Shown: positions 47,030 to 58,474, counted from the stretch's first letter. The stretch is DNA of 64,000 bases from Ailurus styani (GCA_002007465.1 LNAC01000162.1:2147832-2211831); one strand, 5' to 3'. Made by a program: numbers and translations. The notes: generated by a model from the sequence alone, not told the origin.

Positions 47030-47990
47030 AGTTTAACAGACATATAAGACATTCAAGTTTACATGTACCTAGATGTGTCAGAAGAGAACAATGAGTGAAG
47101 AAGTTAAGATTTCTTATGTAAAAAGCATATTGCTTATGTTTGATGGGCCAAAGTGGAACGCATGTAGTGCTACAAGGAGCGTATCTTTGGCTTTTGACAT
47201 ATGGCATAATTGAAGCTTCACTGTCACAAATGACTTAAAGTATATTGAAATATATTAAAGATTTCTGCCTTATGTATCTGATTGGTATTGTATTATATAC
47301 ATATTATTCATGTTTCTGTTTATGTGTCTGTATGTAAAAAGAGAAACATGCATATGAGAGTGGCAGAAGTAATCTTCATATATTTTAACTTTAAAAATTT
47401 TATACACATCGATTTAATGTGCTTTTAAATGCCATAATTTTTAAAATGTCAACCTTCCATTTATCTTGTTTACTGGTTTCTTTGAGTTTCATAATCTTAA
47501 TTTAATTTGGAAGTAAAATATTCTCAAGTGTACAAACCTACACTTCAATTTTGAAATGAACCATATTCATATTCTTCCCTATACTTTAAAATATGGACTA
47601 ATATAATTAAGGCTGTTATAATATGATAAAAATGCTAATTATCTAGTTAACAAAAACAATGGCAAAGAGATAGATACATTCAGCCACTAAGCTAAGAAGA
47701 TTTTACTTCAGCTCATTAATTTAGTATTCACTATGGCTTCTATTACAAAACTATCATTCCTTTTTGTTTATTAGCCTCAAAGGATGAAAATGGAGACTTA
47801 TCCTCAACAAAAACGCATTTAGGTTTCTTACTTGTTCCCTATAGTCACAAGTACTGTGAACTCTGAATTCAATTAGTTGTGAATTGAAAACAGTTGAAGT
47901 TGAAAATATAATTCCGAACAAAATGTAAAAAACAGCTTTTAGCTCTATTTTTTTATTAAACTGATATAATTTTAGTTGTATAAAGTTTCT

Positions 47991-48162
47991 TTTTTTTAAG
48001 ATTTTAATTATTTATTTGACAGAGAGATACACAGCGAGAGAGGGAACAAAGCAGGGGGAGTGGGAAAAGCAGGCTTTCTGCTGAGCAGGGAGCCTGATGC
48101 GGCAGGATCCCAGGACCCTGGGATAAGCAGGCGCTAAACAACTGAGCCATCCAGGAGCCCCT
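47991..48162 (-). mobile_element. Can-SINE
   Basis: 'aagattttaattatttattt' tail side, 'gcaggctttctgctgagcag', shortened head 'ctgagccatccaggagcccc'. Flanks agttgtataaagttt (47974-47988) and aattgtataaatttt (48163-48177). Confidence 0.9.
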
Positions 48163-48428
48163 AATTGTATAAATTTTCTAGTTCATTTTTAAGATGAAAA
48201 ATTTGAACTCCATTATATACTTTTAATTTATGGAAACTTTTTAAGAGTATAACTGAAACTTTTTTTCAGTGGGAATTAGTATCATAATATGTTTGGACCT
48301 GTTTAGATAGCATATATTTAGCCTAGTTGTTAATTATATAATTGCCTTAGGAAAAATGATGGGGTGTAATGGAAAGAGAACTGTACCCAAGTTATAAGAT
48401 CTCATTTCTTGGTTTCCTTTTACCTTGG

Positions 48429-48490
48429 TATTCATTCAACATACATCCCACAAACATTTGCTGAGTGCCTTTCATGTGTGGTGAACTTAA
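48429..48490 (-). mobile_element. L2 3' end fragment
   Basis: 'attcattcaacatacatccc' and 'tgctgagtgcctttcatgt' match the reverse complement of the L2 terminus. Only about 60 bp remain. Confidence 0.6.
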
Positions 48491-48577
48491 GGCAATTTGC
48501 GCACATGCATACATGTGTATGATTGTGTGAGTGGACATACATGTGTGTTACTAAATTAAAGCACAGTACTATATCTA

Positions 48578-49008
48578 GATGCAACTCTTAAGAATCTTCA
48601 TGCTCTATTCAGGGACCCCTGAAAAGCGACTATGTTGAGTTTCCAGACAATATATAAAGGAAATGAAATGCAGAATTTTGTGGGTGTGTGTGAAAGAGAA
48701 CACATATAGGATGCACAGCATCATTTCATTGACTATGTTTTCTTTAATTCATGTATTTGTCATATTGCATACACCCATGGTGTTTGGTACTGTNGATGCA
48801 ACTCTTAAGAATCTTCATGCTCTATTCAGGGACCCCTGAAAAGCGACTATGTTGAGTTTCCAGACAATATATAAAGGAAATGAAATGCAGAATTTTGTGG
48901 CTGTGTGTGAAAGAGAACACATATAGGATGCACAGCATCATTTCATTGACTGTTTTCTTTAATTCATGTATTTGTCATATTGCATACACCCATGGTGTTT
49001 GGTACTGT
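48578..49008. repeat. gap-linked duplication (about 216 bp), N at 48794
   Basis: 48578-48793 and 48795-49008 match, starting gatgcaactcttaagaatc. They differ by a G/C change ('tgtgggtgtg' versus 'tgtggctgtg') and a 2-bp deletion ('gactatgttttc' versus 'gactgttttc'). Confidence 0.92.
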
Positions 49009-49447
49009 TAAAAAAATGACAGCACACAGTAGATTAGCACTAATACAGCCCATTAAAGCTCAAACAGGAGGATCTAAATTGCAATAGACACATCTGCTGG
49101 TTAGCTCATTCCTACATTCTTCAAAGAGTAACTTCAAAATTTCTCTACTTTCAGGTTTGTTACCAAATATGCATTACTTCCTTTTAGCACTCTCAGAAAA
49201 TCACGTTTTTTCCAGTTTAAGAAAATTAAGATCTATAAGGCAGTTTCTCAAATTCTCAGAATTATCATGCTATGCTCATGTAATTATGCTTCTGCAATTT
49301 CCAGGTTATTAAACTTAATTTAGTATAGAACTCCATTTTTTTAAAGTTACCTCTGATGGAAAAGATCAATTTTTCTTATTCCTCAAAAATTTTAGGTCCT
49401 GGGCATGCTTTCTCCAATACTTTCATTTTTGGTGTTGAGTATATGTG

Positions 49448-50182
49448 TGTTTAATTTATTGTGGTAAAATATATAACATAAAATTTACCATTTTAACTAT
49501 TTTAAAGTGTACTGTTTGGTGGCATTAAATATATTGACATTGTTATGCAACCATCCCCACCATCCAAATCGGCTTTAGAACAATTTCACCTTCCCAAACT
49601 GAAATTCTGTACCCATTAACGGTAGCTCCCAATTCTCTTCTCCTCTCAGCCCCTAGCAACCACCGCTCCACTTTCTGCCTCTATGAATTTTACTGCTCTA
49701 GGTACCTCATAAAAGTAAAATCTTACAATATTTGTCCTCTTGTATCTGGATTATTTCACTTGGCATAATGTCTTCAAGTTTCATCTATGTTATAGCAAGT
49801 GTCAATTTTTCCTTTTCAAGGCTGAATAATATTCCATTGTATGTGTACACCACATTTTGTTCATCCATCATTGGACGATTGGGATGATTCTCCCTTTGGC
49901 CATAGTGAATAATGCTGCTGTGAACATGGATGTACAAATATTGCTCAAATCCCCAATTTCATTTTTTGGGGTATATACCTAGAAGTGGAGTTGCTAGATC
50001 ATACAGTAATTCTATCTTTAATTTTTTGAGGAATCTCTGTATCAAATCTACAGTGACAGCACTGCTTCACATTCCCACAAGCAATGCACCAAGCATTCCA
50101 ATTTCTCCACATCCTTGCTAACACTCGTTACTTTTTGCTGTTTTATTTTTAATAATAGCCAACCAAATCGATGTGAAGTGGT
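49448..50182 (-). mobile_element. L1M 3' end (first copy)
   Basis: 'ttattgtggtaaaatatata', 'tggtggcattaaatatattg', 'aacggtagctcccaattctc', 'ggctgaataatattccattg' and 'caaatcgatgtgaagtgg' are an old L1 3' end in reverse complement, ending at about 50182. The plus-strand 63-codon frame within is accidental. Confidence 0.8.
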
Positions 50183-50972
50183 CTACAATACTTCCTGACA
50201 CAAATTTTGTTGATTTCAGTGTCTGCTTAGGTGATATTTTAAAATAGCTTTCTTTTTAGCTGCCTCCAAAGATCTTTTTTAGCATCCTTCCTTAGCTGCC
50301 CACTTTGATGCTCCTCGTCATTATCAGTGANAAGAATCTTCATGCTCTATTCAGGGACCCCTGAAAAGCGACTATGTTGAGTTTCCAGACAATATATAAA
50401 GGAAATGAAATGCAGAATTTTGTGGCTGTGTGTGAAAGAGAACACATATAGGATGCACAGCATCATTTCATTGACTGTTTTCTTTAATTCATGTATTTGT
50501 CATATTGCATACACCCATGGTGTTTGGTACTGCTAAAAAAATGACAGCACACAGTAGATTAGCACTAATACAGCCCATTAAAGCTCAAACAGGAGGATCT
50601 AAATTGCAATAGACACATCTGCTGGTTAGCTCATTCCTACATTCTTCAAAGAGTAACTTCAAAATTTCTCTACTTTCAGGTTTGTTACCAAATATGCCAT
50701 TACTTCCTTTTAGCACTCTCAGAAAATCACGTTTTTTCCAGTTTAAGAAAATTAAGATCTATAAGGCAGTTTCTCAAATTCTCAGAATTATCATGCTATG
50801 CTCATGTAATTATGCTTCTGCAATTTCCAGGTTATTAAACTTAATTTAGTATAGAACTCCATTTTTTTAAAGTTACCTCTGATGGAAAAGATCAATTTTT
50901 CTTATTCCTCAAAAATTTTAGGTCCTGGGCATGCTTTCTCCAATACTTTCATTTTTGGTGTTGAGTATATGT

Positions 50973-51712
50973 GTGTTTAATTTATTGTGGTAAAATATAT
51001 AGCATAAAATTTACCATTTTAACTATTTTAAAGTGTACTGTTTGGTGGCATTAAATATATTGACATTGTTATGCAACCATCCCCACCATCCAAATCGGCT
51101 TTAGAACAATTTCATCTTCCCAAACTGAAATTCTGTACCCATTAACAGTAGCTCCCAATTCTCTTCTCCTCTCAGCCCCTAGCAACCACCGCTCCACTTT
51201 CTGCCTCTATGAATTTTACTGCTCTAGGTACCTCATAAAAGTAAAATCTTACAATATTTGTCCTCTTGTATCTGGATTATTTCACTTGGCATAATGTCTT
51301 CAAGTTTCATCTATGTTAGAGCAAGTGTCAATTTTTTCCTTTTCAAGGCTGAATAATATTCCATTGTATGTGTACACCACATTTTGTTCATCCATCATTG
51401 GACGATTGGGATGATTCTCCCTTTGGCCATAGTGAATAATGCTGCTGTGAACATGGGTGTACAAATATTGCTCAAATCCCCAATTTCATTTTTTGGGGTA
51501 TATACCTAGAAGTGGAGTTGCTAGATCATACAGTAATTCTATCTTTAATTTTTTGAGGAATCTCTGTATCAAATCTACAGTGACAGCACTGCTTCACATT
51601 CCCACAAGCAATGCACCAAGCATTCCAGTTTCTCCACATCCTTGCTAACACTCGTTACTTTTTGCTGTTTTATTTTTAATAATAGCCAACCAAATCGATG
51701 TGAAGTGGTCTA
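50973..51712 (-). mobile_element. L1M 3' end (duplicated copy)
   Basis: The same element as 49448-50182, seen again in the second copy of the gap-linked duplication. Confidence 0.8.
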
Positions 51713-51857
51713 CAATACTTCCTGACACAAATTTTGTTGATTTCAGTGTCTGCTTAGGTGATATTTTAAAATAGCTTTCTTTTTAGCTGCTTCCAAAGAT
51801 CTTTTTTAGCATCCTTCCTTAGCTGCCCACTTTGATGCTCCTCGTCATTATCAGTGA

Positions 51858-52339
51858 CTACAGCTTCTATGTCATCTGAATCTAAACATCCCAGTCTCTG
51901 GCCTCCATTTCTGGCCTTTTCAGTTCACTTCTAGTATTTTAGCTTCTAAACTGTGACCATACTGGACCTGTAATTTATTGATTCTATCATCTTTGCCCAG
52001 TTCTTGATCTCCCACAGAGCTTCACTCTTTTCCTTCTCTATCTTCAGTTTCACTGATAATTATGTTATTTAAGTATACCTACTTTACTAACTTGACCATT
52101 TGCTTTGTAGTTCTCTCTTAGCAAAGCCAAAACACTGAAAATCAAACACTATGCCTACTACTTTGTGACTGCATCTGAAAAGTTAAACATGACTGGGTTA
52201 AAGCATATGGTCATATTTTCTGGCCTGACTTTAAATTCTCAAATTTTAGTTTCAAGTGGACCATTAAAGTTGCCTTTCAAACCATTTGTTTCCTTTGTTC
52301 ATTTGATCTTCTATTCTCCTGGATGAGTATCTCATAACT
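51858..52339. other. sequence before L2, unresolved
   Basis: No confident feature; it may be the eroded 5' part of the L2 that is clear from about 52340. Confidence 0.35.
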
Positions 52340-52787
52340 TTTCTTCTCTTTCCTTACATTTCCAATAGTGGGCTGTCTTTACTCACAATCGATAACTTTA
52401 ATTCTTATTTTACCAAAATCTAATAGAAGATTAGTTCCTATCATCGTATCCACCTCCCGTGTGCATTTCTACCCACATATTCTATGTTGCCCTATGGATA
52501 AATTTCCATTGCTCCATGCCCAAGTAAACACTTTCACTAGTGCACTAAATCTCATCCCCCTCCTGATTATTTTTCCACTAAATACCCCTTCTCTTTCTTC
52601 AGTTATTTTCCTCCACAGAAATCAGTCATTCCCTATAAAACCCATTATTTTCTTTCATCTTTAAAAAGCAACAATAAACATTTCTCCAATAACCCAATAC
52701 TTCAACTACAATCCTATTGCATCTCTTCTTCCCTTATTGTTTCCAATTTATCTCCCATTTACTTCCTTAACAATTCCAGTTGGGCTT

Positions 52788-52788
52788 N
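52788..52788. other. single N inside a poly-T run
   Basis: The N sits inside the poly-T that forms a SINE tail, without a visible long duplication. A homopolymer join is likely. Confidence 0.8.
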
Positions 52789-53073
52789 TTTTTTTTTTTT
52801 TTTTTTTTTTTTAGAGGGAGTGGGAGAGAGGAAGAGCTAGAAGGAGGTGGGGTAGGGACAGAGGGAGAGGGAGAGAGAAAATGCCAAGTAGGCTCCATAC
52901 CCAGGGTAGAGCCTGATGTGGGGCTCAATCTCATGACGCTGAGATCACGACCTGAGCCAAAATGAAGAGTTGAATGTTTAACTGACTGAGCCTCCCATGT
53001 TGGGGTTAATGTAGAGCATGAAATCAGCCATAATACCTGGCTCGCTAAAATGCAACACAGAGGGGCTGCTGGG

Positions 53074-53247
53074 GGTGGGGAAGCTTTCGGAGAAGGGCGT
53101 AGGCCTTTGGAATGCTGAGGCCTGCATGACCACTCCGCTGTAGGAATGCTGTAGAGAGTNGGTGGGGAAGCTTTCGGAGAAGGGCGTAGGCCTTTGGAAT
53201 GCTGAGGCCTGCATGACCACTCTGCTGTAGGAATGCTGTAGAGAGTT
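53074..53247. repeat. gap-linked duplication (about 86 bp) inside the LTR, N at 53160
   Basis: 53074-53159 and 53161-53247 match except for one C/T ('ccactccgctg' versus 'ccactctgctg'). A 175-codon open frame on the minus strand spans it and owes its length to the duplicate and the N. Confidence 0.9.
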
Positions 53248-53337
53248 GCCTTCCCCAAAATTTTCTTAGCCCAAACAGCTGCCCTGTGATCCAAGAGATG
53301 TATGCATTGTCCCTTAGGCTATGTTTAGCAGAACTCA

Positions 53338-53409
53338 TAGAACATACAGATTAGCATATCCTATCTTTCCATACATACAGAATTTGTAGAACATACAGAC
53401 TAGTATATC
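53338..53409 (+). repeat. direct repeat in the LTR
   Basis: The 23-bp unit starting tagaacatacaga occurs at 53338-53360 and 53387-53409, 21 of 23 positions the same, 49 bp apart. In an LTR this is where U3 enhancer repeats often lie; function here is inference. Confidence 0.7.
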
Positions 53410-54105
53410 GTAAACAGCTCCTCCTAGTTTCAGTAAGACCCCTTGTCACACATCACGTGCTTGAGAAACAGTAATAAGGATTTATGATTATCCTGAAGGA
53501 CCAATAAAAGTGGGAACAAGGAGAGGCAAAGGGTCTTGGTCTCTCAGCATTGACCCTCTTGCCTTCACCTCTCGTTCACAGCAAAGTTTGGAGTAATCTT
53601 TCATCTGTTGGTACAGGGAGTGCTGGCCATTCCTTGCACAACCCAGGCACCCCTTGCCTCACAATTATTCTTATTCAGGTCACCAGGAACTTTTGTATTG
53701 CTAAACAAAATAGTTTTTCAGTCCTTATCTTGCTTAACTTAACAGAACCTTTGATAAAGTTAATCCTACTCTTCTTGAAATCAACATTTTTACTTGGAGT
53801 CCAGTAGACTTGCCAAGATAAGGAATTCTCCCTTTGGATGCTCCTAATCAATCTCCACTGCTTTTTCTTCCTAGTCTTTATGACTTCTCAACATTGGTAT
53901 GACTCATACATCAATTTTTGAATCTCTTCCTTTGATGTACTTTTTAAATATAATTTCAATCATTCAGTGGTTTTAAATACCACCCATATTCTGATGCATG
54001 CTATATTTTTATCTACATCTTTGACCACTTCCCTAAATTCTAAACTTTTATGTTTAACTATTGACTTGATAGCTCTAGAAATAAAATAAGTATTAGAACT
54101 TTATG

Positions 54106-54277
54106 GCCCCAGGGGCTGGCTCATTTGGTTAAGTGTCTGACTCTTGATTTCAGCTCAGGTCATAATCTCAGTGTTGTGAGATCGAGCCCTGCATTAGGCT
54201 CCATGCTGAGTGTGGAGCCCACTTGGGATTCTCCCTCTCCCTCTCCCTCTGCTCCTACCCCCTCCTTCTCTAAAAAG
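54106..54277 (+). mobile_element. Can-SINE, older
   Basis: 'ccccaggggctggctcattt' head, 'agtgtggagcccacttggg' middle, 'tccctctccctctccctctg' and a short A-rich tail. Flanks actttat at about 54098-54104 and 54278-54284. It splits the L2. Confidence 0.85.
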
Positions 54278-54396
54278 ACTTTATAGGTTCCAAACTGATG
54301 TGCTGATATACATAAATACTCTCCAAGTTTACCCCTCTTGTTGATTCTTCCATCATAGTAAATGAAAACTCCATTTTTAATGTGTGGGCGTAAGTC

Positions 54397-54461
54397 TTAG
54401 AGTTATCCTTTGAGTCTTTGTCTTTTACTACATGGCCATCCATCAGCAAACTCTTTAAAGA
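54397..54461 (+). repeat. 65-bp inverted repeat, left arm
   Basis: The reverse complement of this stretch matches 56420-56484 at 62 of 65 positions. The flanks outside differ. It sits in L2 sequence. Confidence 0.9.
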
Positions 54462-54530
54462 TACCAGAATGTGACTACATCTCACAATGTTCACTACTAT
54501 TACCTTTCTGTAAATCAGCAATATTTGTTG

Positions 54531-54689
54531 TTTGAATTACTGTAATAGGTTCTTGATTTCTTTTTTTCTCTCCTTGTTTCTTTCTCTTTCTCTCTTTCTT
54601 TTTTTGCTTTTTCTCACTTAAGATAAAAGTATTCATAGTAATTATTTAAAACACAGGCCAGGTCACGCCATCTTCTAGTCAAAACCTTT
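54531..54689. repeat. short pyrimidine-rich stretch and unique sequence
   Basis: 'tttctctttctctctttctt' tract near 54577-54601; otherwise nothing recognised. Confidence 0.7.
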
Positions 54690-56419
54690 TATTGGGATGT
54701 AGGAATCTGGTATGGTATAGTGAGGAGCTTGAAAATACTCCACAGATAACTAAAAAGCTGGACAAAATTATCAAAAAAAAAGTCATTTTGGGTCTCTGTA
54801 GGTTGCCCAAAGTCAACAAGAAATTTAGAAGCATTTATTTATGAAAAACTGATCTCCAGATAAGAATAGTCAGTATCTGTGACTTTTTCTGATCAGCTGG
54901 TAGGATGGTAATTTTATCAGGGTGAGGCAACTTTATTGCTAAAAGGATCTCAATTTGGAACGAAGGGCAAAAAGACTGTGAAAAAGCTTTTTCATGTTTG
55001 GTAGCTTTGTCAGAAAAGGTGGAAATCTCAGTGGCAAGCAAATAAGGAAGGCCAGAGGTTGTGTTATCACTTGAGACAAGCAATAAACCATGAGACTAAC
55101 CAGGTATTTAATAGGGATATCCTGGGTATATGACAGCTTTATAGACCATGATAAACTTTCTATATATACATGACTACCTTCTGTATGGATGTGCAGAGAA
55201 GAAAGGAGAGGACCAAAGCTGTCCATATATCTTTAGCTGACCAAGTGGCTGCACACACAGGCACAGGAGCTGCACACAATCTAAACAGAGATCCATCAGC
55301 AAACAGTAGAAACTCTATTGGCTTGACATATTTAAGAACAACAACTCACCAATAATTTGCTGACTCTGATGCTTTACATACGGCGGGACAAATTCTAGGA
55401 ATCCAGACTTAAAGTGGAGACATCAATGGCCAATCACTGCAGAGGAGATGGACTCAGCAGAATTGGTCCTGACACATTTCTAGAGCAGCAAACAAAAAGC
55501 AGCAAAAACAATCCTTGAGGCATTGAAAAGAATAAGAATGCAGAGCTGTTAACTAAAATGTCCACTTAAAACAAAAAATTACAAGACATAAAAATAAATA
55601 TGAAAAGATGATCCATACTCAGAAAAAAAAGTAGTCAGCATATATAGTCTTTGACTTGGCCCAGATTTCGAAAGACTTCCAAAGAAGCTATTATTTATTC
55701 AATGATGTAAAGGAAACTACATTTATAGGAAAGCATGATGACACTGACTGAACACAAAAAGAATTTCAGTGAAGAGATTGAAAGCATTGAAAATGACAAT
55801 TTTGTATGTGAAAATAGAACAAATGAAATAAAAAGTTCAGATATGTTTGAACAGCATATTTATGGCAGAATATGAAATAAAATAACTTAAAGATAAATCA
55901 GTAATAATTATCTAATCTAGTGAATAGAAAAAAATGAACAAGCCTCAGAGACCATGAAATGTGGCCAACATACATGAATTAGGAATCCAATAAAAGAGAA
56001 TGGAGAAAAAAAAAAACCTAAGGATGTAATGGTTGCAAATGTTCCAATTTTGATTAAAAAAACAGTCCACAGATGCAAAAAGTAAAACTCAAAGGAGAAT
56101 AAAAATAAAGAGATCTACATGTAGGTCATCATACTCAACTGGTAGAGGAAAGAGAAAACCTTGAAGTTGCAAAAGCAAAACATTTCAGAAATAATGAAGT
56201 CCTAACTAATGTCAGTGGAGCAATGTATTCAAATTGCTGAAAAATCCATTCTAGAATTCTATATGTGGTAAAACTATGCTTCATAAATGAAGATAAAATA
56301 CATTCTCAGTTAAACAAAGACTGAATTTGTTACACACAAATTTGCCCTACGAGAAATACTAAAGAACGTCTGTACTTTTAAAATGTTCTTATTCCAGATA
56401 TCTGCACAACTTCAGTGTA
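54690..56419 (+). mobile_element. HAL1/L1-type fossil, sense strand
   Basis: The ORF1-like order 'atgaatagaaaaaaatgaac', 'aattaggaatccaataaaag', 'aaaaggagaataaaaat'-like, 'gaagttgcaaaagcaaaaca', 'ttctagaattctatatgtgg' and 'cctacgagaaatactaaaga' follows HAL1/L1 ORF1. The 5' side (54690-55400) is less certain. It is heavily eroded, and the open frames are at most about 95 codons. Confidence 0.6.
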
Positions 56420-56484
56420 TCTTTAAAGAGTTTGCTGATGGATGGCCATGCAGTAAAAGAGAAAGACTCAAGGGATAACTCTAA
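56420..56484 (+). repeat. 65-bp inverted repeat, right arm
   Basis: It pairs with 54397-54461 (three mismatches). It lies at the 3' edge of the HAL1-like sequence, with a small local repeat 'aactctaaattt' just after it. Confidence 0.9.
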
Positions 56485-56599
56485 ATTTAAATTAACTCTA
56501 AATTTGTATATTTTGTGTATACTTACATAAGAGCCATGCACTAGAAACAGATGACACACTCAGAAAGGTGAAACCGAAGTTGATCTATAGTGGCTGAAA

Positions 56600-57010
56600 C
56601 ACATTAAGAGAACCAATAAAGGATGGTGAGGCATCCAGAGGTTAGCAACAGTGGGGGAGGTTTCTACCCATAGGGTTGAAGGGACAAAGGGAAGAGGATG
56701 ATGTAACTGAAGCAGTGTGGCAGTTAGAGGTATGGAGGTCTGCTCAACCAGAGCCTAGGTAATTCCAGAGATCTGATGGGGCAGACCAGGGGTATGCAGA
56801 AAAATATGCCAGCTACTACTGTCTTCTTCCTCGTCTGATTTTCAGCTGGGGACTTTCATTCACAGAACCTAATGAAAAACTTAATATGGGTGATACAATC
56901 CTCCTGGTTATGGAGGAAGCAGAGAAAGGTAGAGAATGAATCTGGTGAAACAAATCAAGAACAACCAGACTATTACTAGATCTTTCCAGGGGGTCGGTAT
57001 TGAGCTTGTT
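56600..57010. mobile_element. old interspersed repeat, family uncertain
   Basis: 'ctcaaccagagcctaggtaa', 'gattttcagctggggacttt', 'gagaaaggtagagaatgaat' and 'ctggtgaaacaaatcaagaa' resemble a common old mammalian repeat, but I cannot name it securely. Confidence 0.4.
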
Positions 57011-57829
57011 AGACAGTTGGGGCATTAAAGAATTGATTGTAAATAACTTGAATGTCTGATTTATGACTATATTAAAAGTACTAGTTTTTAAAAGGAAGTA
57101 TCAGAAATTACACATCTGTATATTGACAGTTGCAAAGTAGTTGCCTTCCAAAACTATTTAGTGCCATTAACCTAACAATCATCTGTCTTCTCACTATTTT
57201 TGAAAATTTCCTTTTTTCGAATTAAAAAAAATACTTTCGTTTGAATGTTTTAGAAGTGTTGATTTTTGAGGATAAATTACATATTTTGTAAACAAAGTTG
57301 TCATAACAGCAGTAATAAAGTAAGTGATCATTTAAGGAAATAGTTTTTTTCTGTGTGGTGAAAATCAGGGAAACTATGATAATAAGACTCTAAGCCTCAT
57401 GTAGAAGACATGGTTCTATTTATAATTAAACCATTTTATATTACATAGTCATACCCCATGAGGCAGTAGAGTGTCAAAAAACCTAAATTTTTAATTCACT
57501 GTACTATTGACATGGCAGAGAACTCTAAAGGTTTAAAGTATATTTATATTAATGTACATTTTGAATTTTCATATTTATTGTGATCAGTAGTCTGAGGTGT
57601 CTCTTGGTGGTAGCATGTAGAAGCACCTTACTGACCTTTTAGAACTCATTAATGAGATAACATAATTAAGCTATGTTTTCATAATTAAATATGCATTCTC
57701 TTGGTAGTTTAACCAATACCCTTTTAAAAGGTGAAATGTTATATCTCTATTACAAAAATACATTATTCCTTTGTGCCATTCTAACTGAGGTAAGAAATGT
57801 TGATCAAATGGTAAAGTTGTTTCTTCTGC
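57011..57829. other. unique AT-rich sequence
   Basis: Nothing recognised. Confidence 0.5.
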
Positions 57830-57968
57830 TTTAGCTATATGATCGTGGTATGTGACTTAACCTTCTTTAAAATTCAGTTTCCTTTTCTATAAAATGAAGA
57901 TAAATTCTATGCTTTAAAGTAGTATGGAGATTAAAGTATATATAAAGTTCTTGGCATATTGCCTGATT
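57830..57968 (+). mobile_element. MIR SINE
   Basis: 'ggtatgtgacttaaccttct', 'cagtttccttttctataaaa' and 'gagattaaagtatatataaa' follow MIR in sense order. Confidence 0.7.
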
Positions 57969-58369
57969 TTAATTTTGTCTTTATTTTGTGGAAAGGGCAG
58001 AATGTAAATACTTTGAGATTCCACAGATTTTGGACCATATAGTCCAATTGTGGAAATGCTGATACTTCTAAATGTCCTCCTTTTCATAGTTTCAACAGGA
58101 TTAAATATAAATGACAGTTTTTCCCAGTAGCATAAATTTAATTTGGGAGAATGAGTGAATAAATTTGAGAGTAATGAATTTACTTTTTTTACTTTAAACT
58201 AGGGAAAATTAGTAGATTTTAATTAGTCTACTCAATTTCTAAGTAATGTTTCTTTAATTTACTTTTCTAGATAAAAATATCTTGATGACAAAATGTGCTC
58301 AAAATAAATCATTATGTAAGAAATAGCCATAGGCTAAGAAATCACTTGATTTAGGATCTAATTTAGTTC

Positions 58370-58470
58370 TCTTTCTACTTGACTTTAGAGAAGTTATAAA
58401 ACATCAGGGATTCAACTTCTTTATCTGTAAAATGGTAAAGATAATATCTAAGGCCTCTTTCACTATTAAC
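58370..58470 (+). mobile_element. MIR fragment
   Basis: 'ttcaacttctttatctgtaa' followed by aatggtaaagataatatc is the MIR core. Confidence 0.6.
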
Positions 58471-58474
58471 ATGT

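Larger units (their letters stand above)
46005..47973. other. repeat-poor unique block
   Basis: About 2 kb without any repeat I can name. Both strands are unusually open between 46357 and 46776 (87-88 codons on each). It holds the candidate exon and motif sites listed separately. No known gene was recognised. Confidence 0.55.
48807..51857. repeat. gap-linked duplication (about 1.52 kb), N at 50331
   Basis: 48807-50330 and 50332-51857 are near-identical end to end, with about eight substitutions and a few 1-bp indels. The unique flanking continues only after the second copy ('ctacagcttctatgtcat'). Confidence 0.93.
52998..53640 (+). mobile_element. solo LTR inserted in the Can-SINE head
   Basis: It starts tgttggggttaatgtagagc and ends attccttgcaca, so TG...CA. 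Flanking tccca (52993-52997) and accca (53641-53645) fit a 5-bp target duplication with one change. A polyadenylation signal aataaa is at 53503-53508. About 86 bp are duplicated by the N at 53160, so the true length is near 556 bp. No internal region or second LTR is present. Class (ERV1, ERVK or ERVL) is not assigned. Confidence 0.8.
52789..53653 (-). mobile_element. Can-SINE, split by a solo LTR
   Basis: Poly-T tail, GA-rich body, 'gatgtggggctcaatctcat', 'taactgactgagcctccca' up to 52997, and the rest of the head acccaggcacccc at 53641-53653. The SINE head is cut by the LTR. Confidence 0.85.
52340..54530 (+). mobile_element. LINE L2, interrupted
   Basis: Sense L2 with landmarks 'tttatctcccatttacttcc' (before the SINE), 'tttttcagtccttatcttgc', 'cctactcttcttgaaatcaa', 'gttttaaataccacccatat' and 'taagtcttagagttatcctt'. 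It is interrupted by a Can-SINE (52789-53653) carrying a solo LTR, and by a Can-SINE at 54106. Confidence 0.7.

Noticed and set aside
49930..51648. Two identical 63-codon frames suggesting a duplicated gene
   Set aside because: They are the same antisense L1 3' end seen twice through the duplication around the N at 50331.
43812..51857. Real segmental or tandem duplications
   Set aside because: Every duplicate starts exactly at an N and stops where a contig overlap would. A true tandem array would not track the Ns so closely.
52767..53294. 175-codon minus-strand open frame, the longest in the window
   Set aside because: It crosses two Ns and a gap-linked duplication, runs through a SINE and an LTR, and repeats one peptide twice because of the duplicate.
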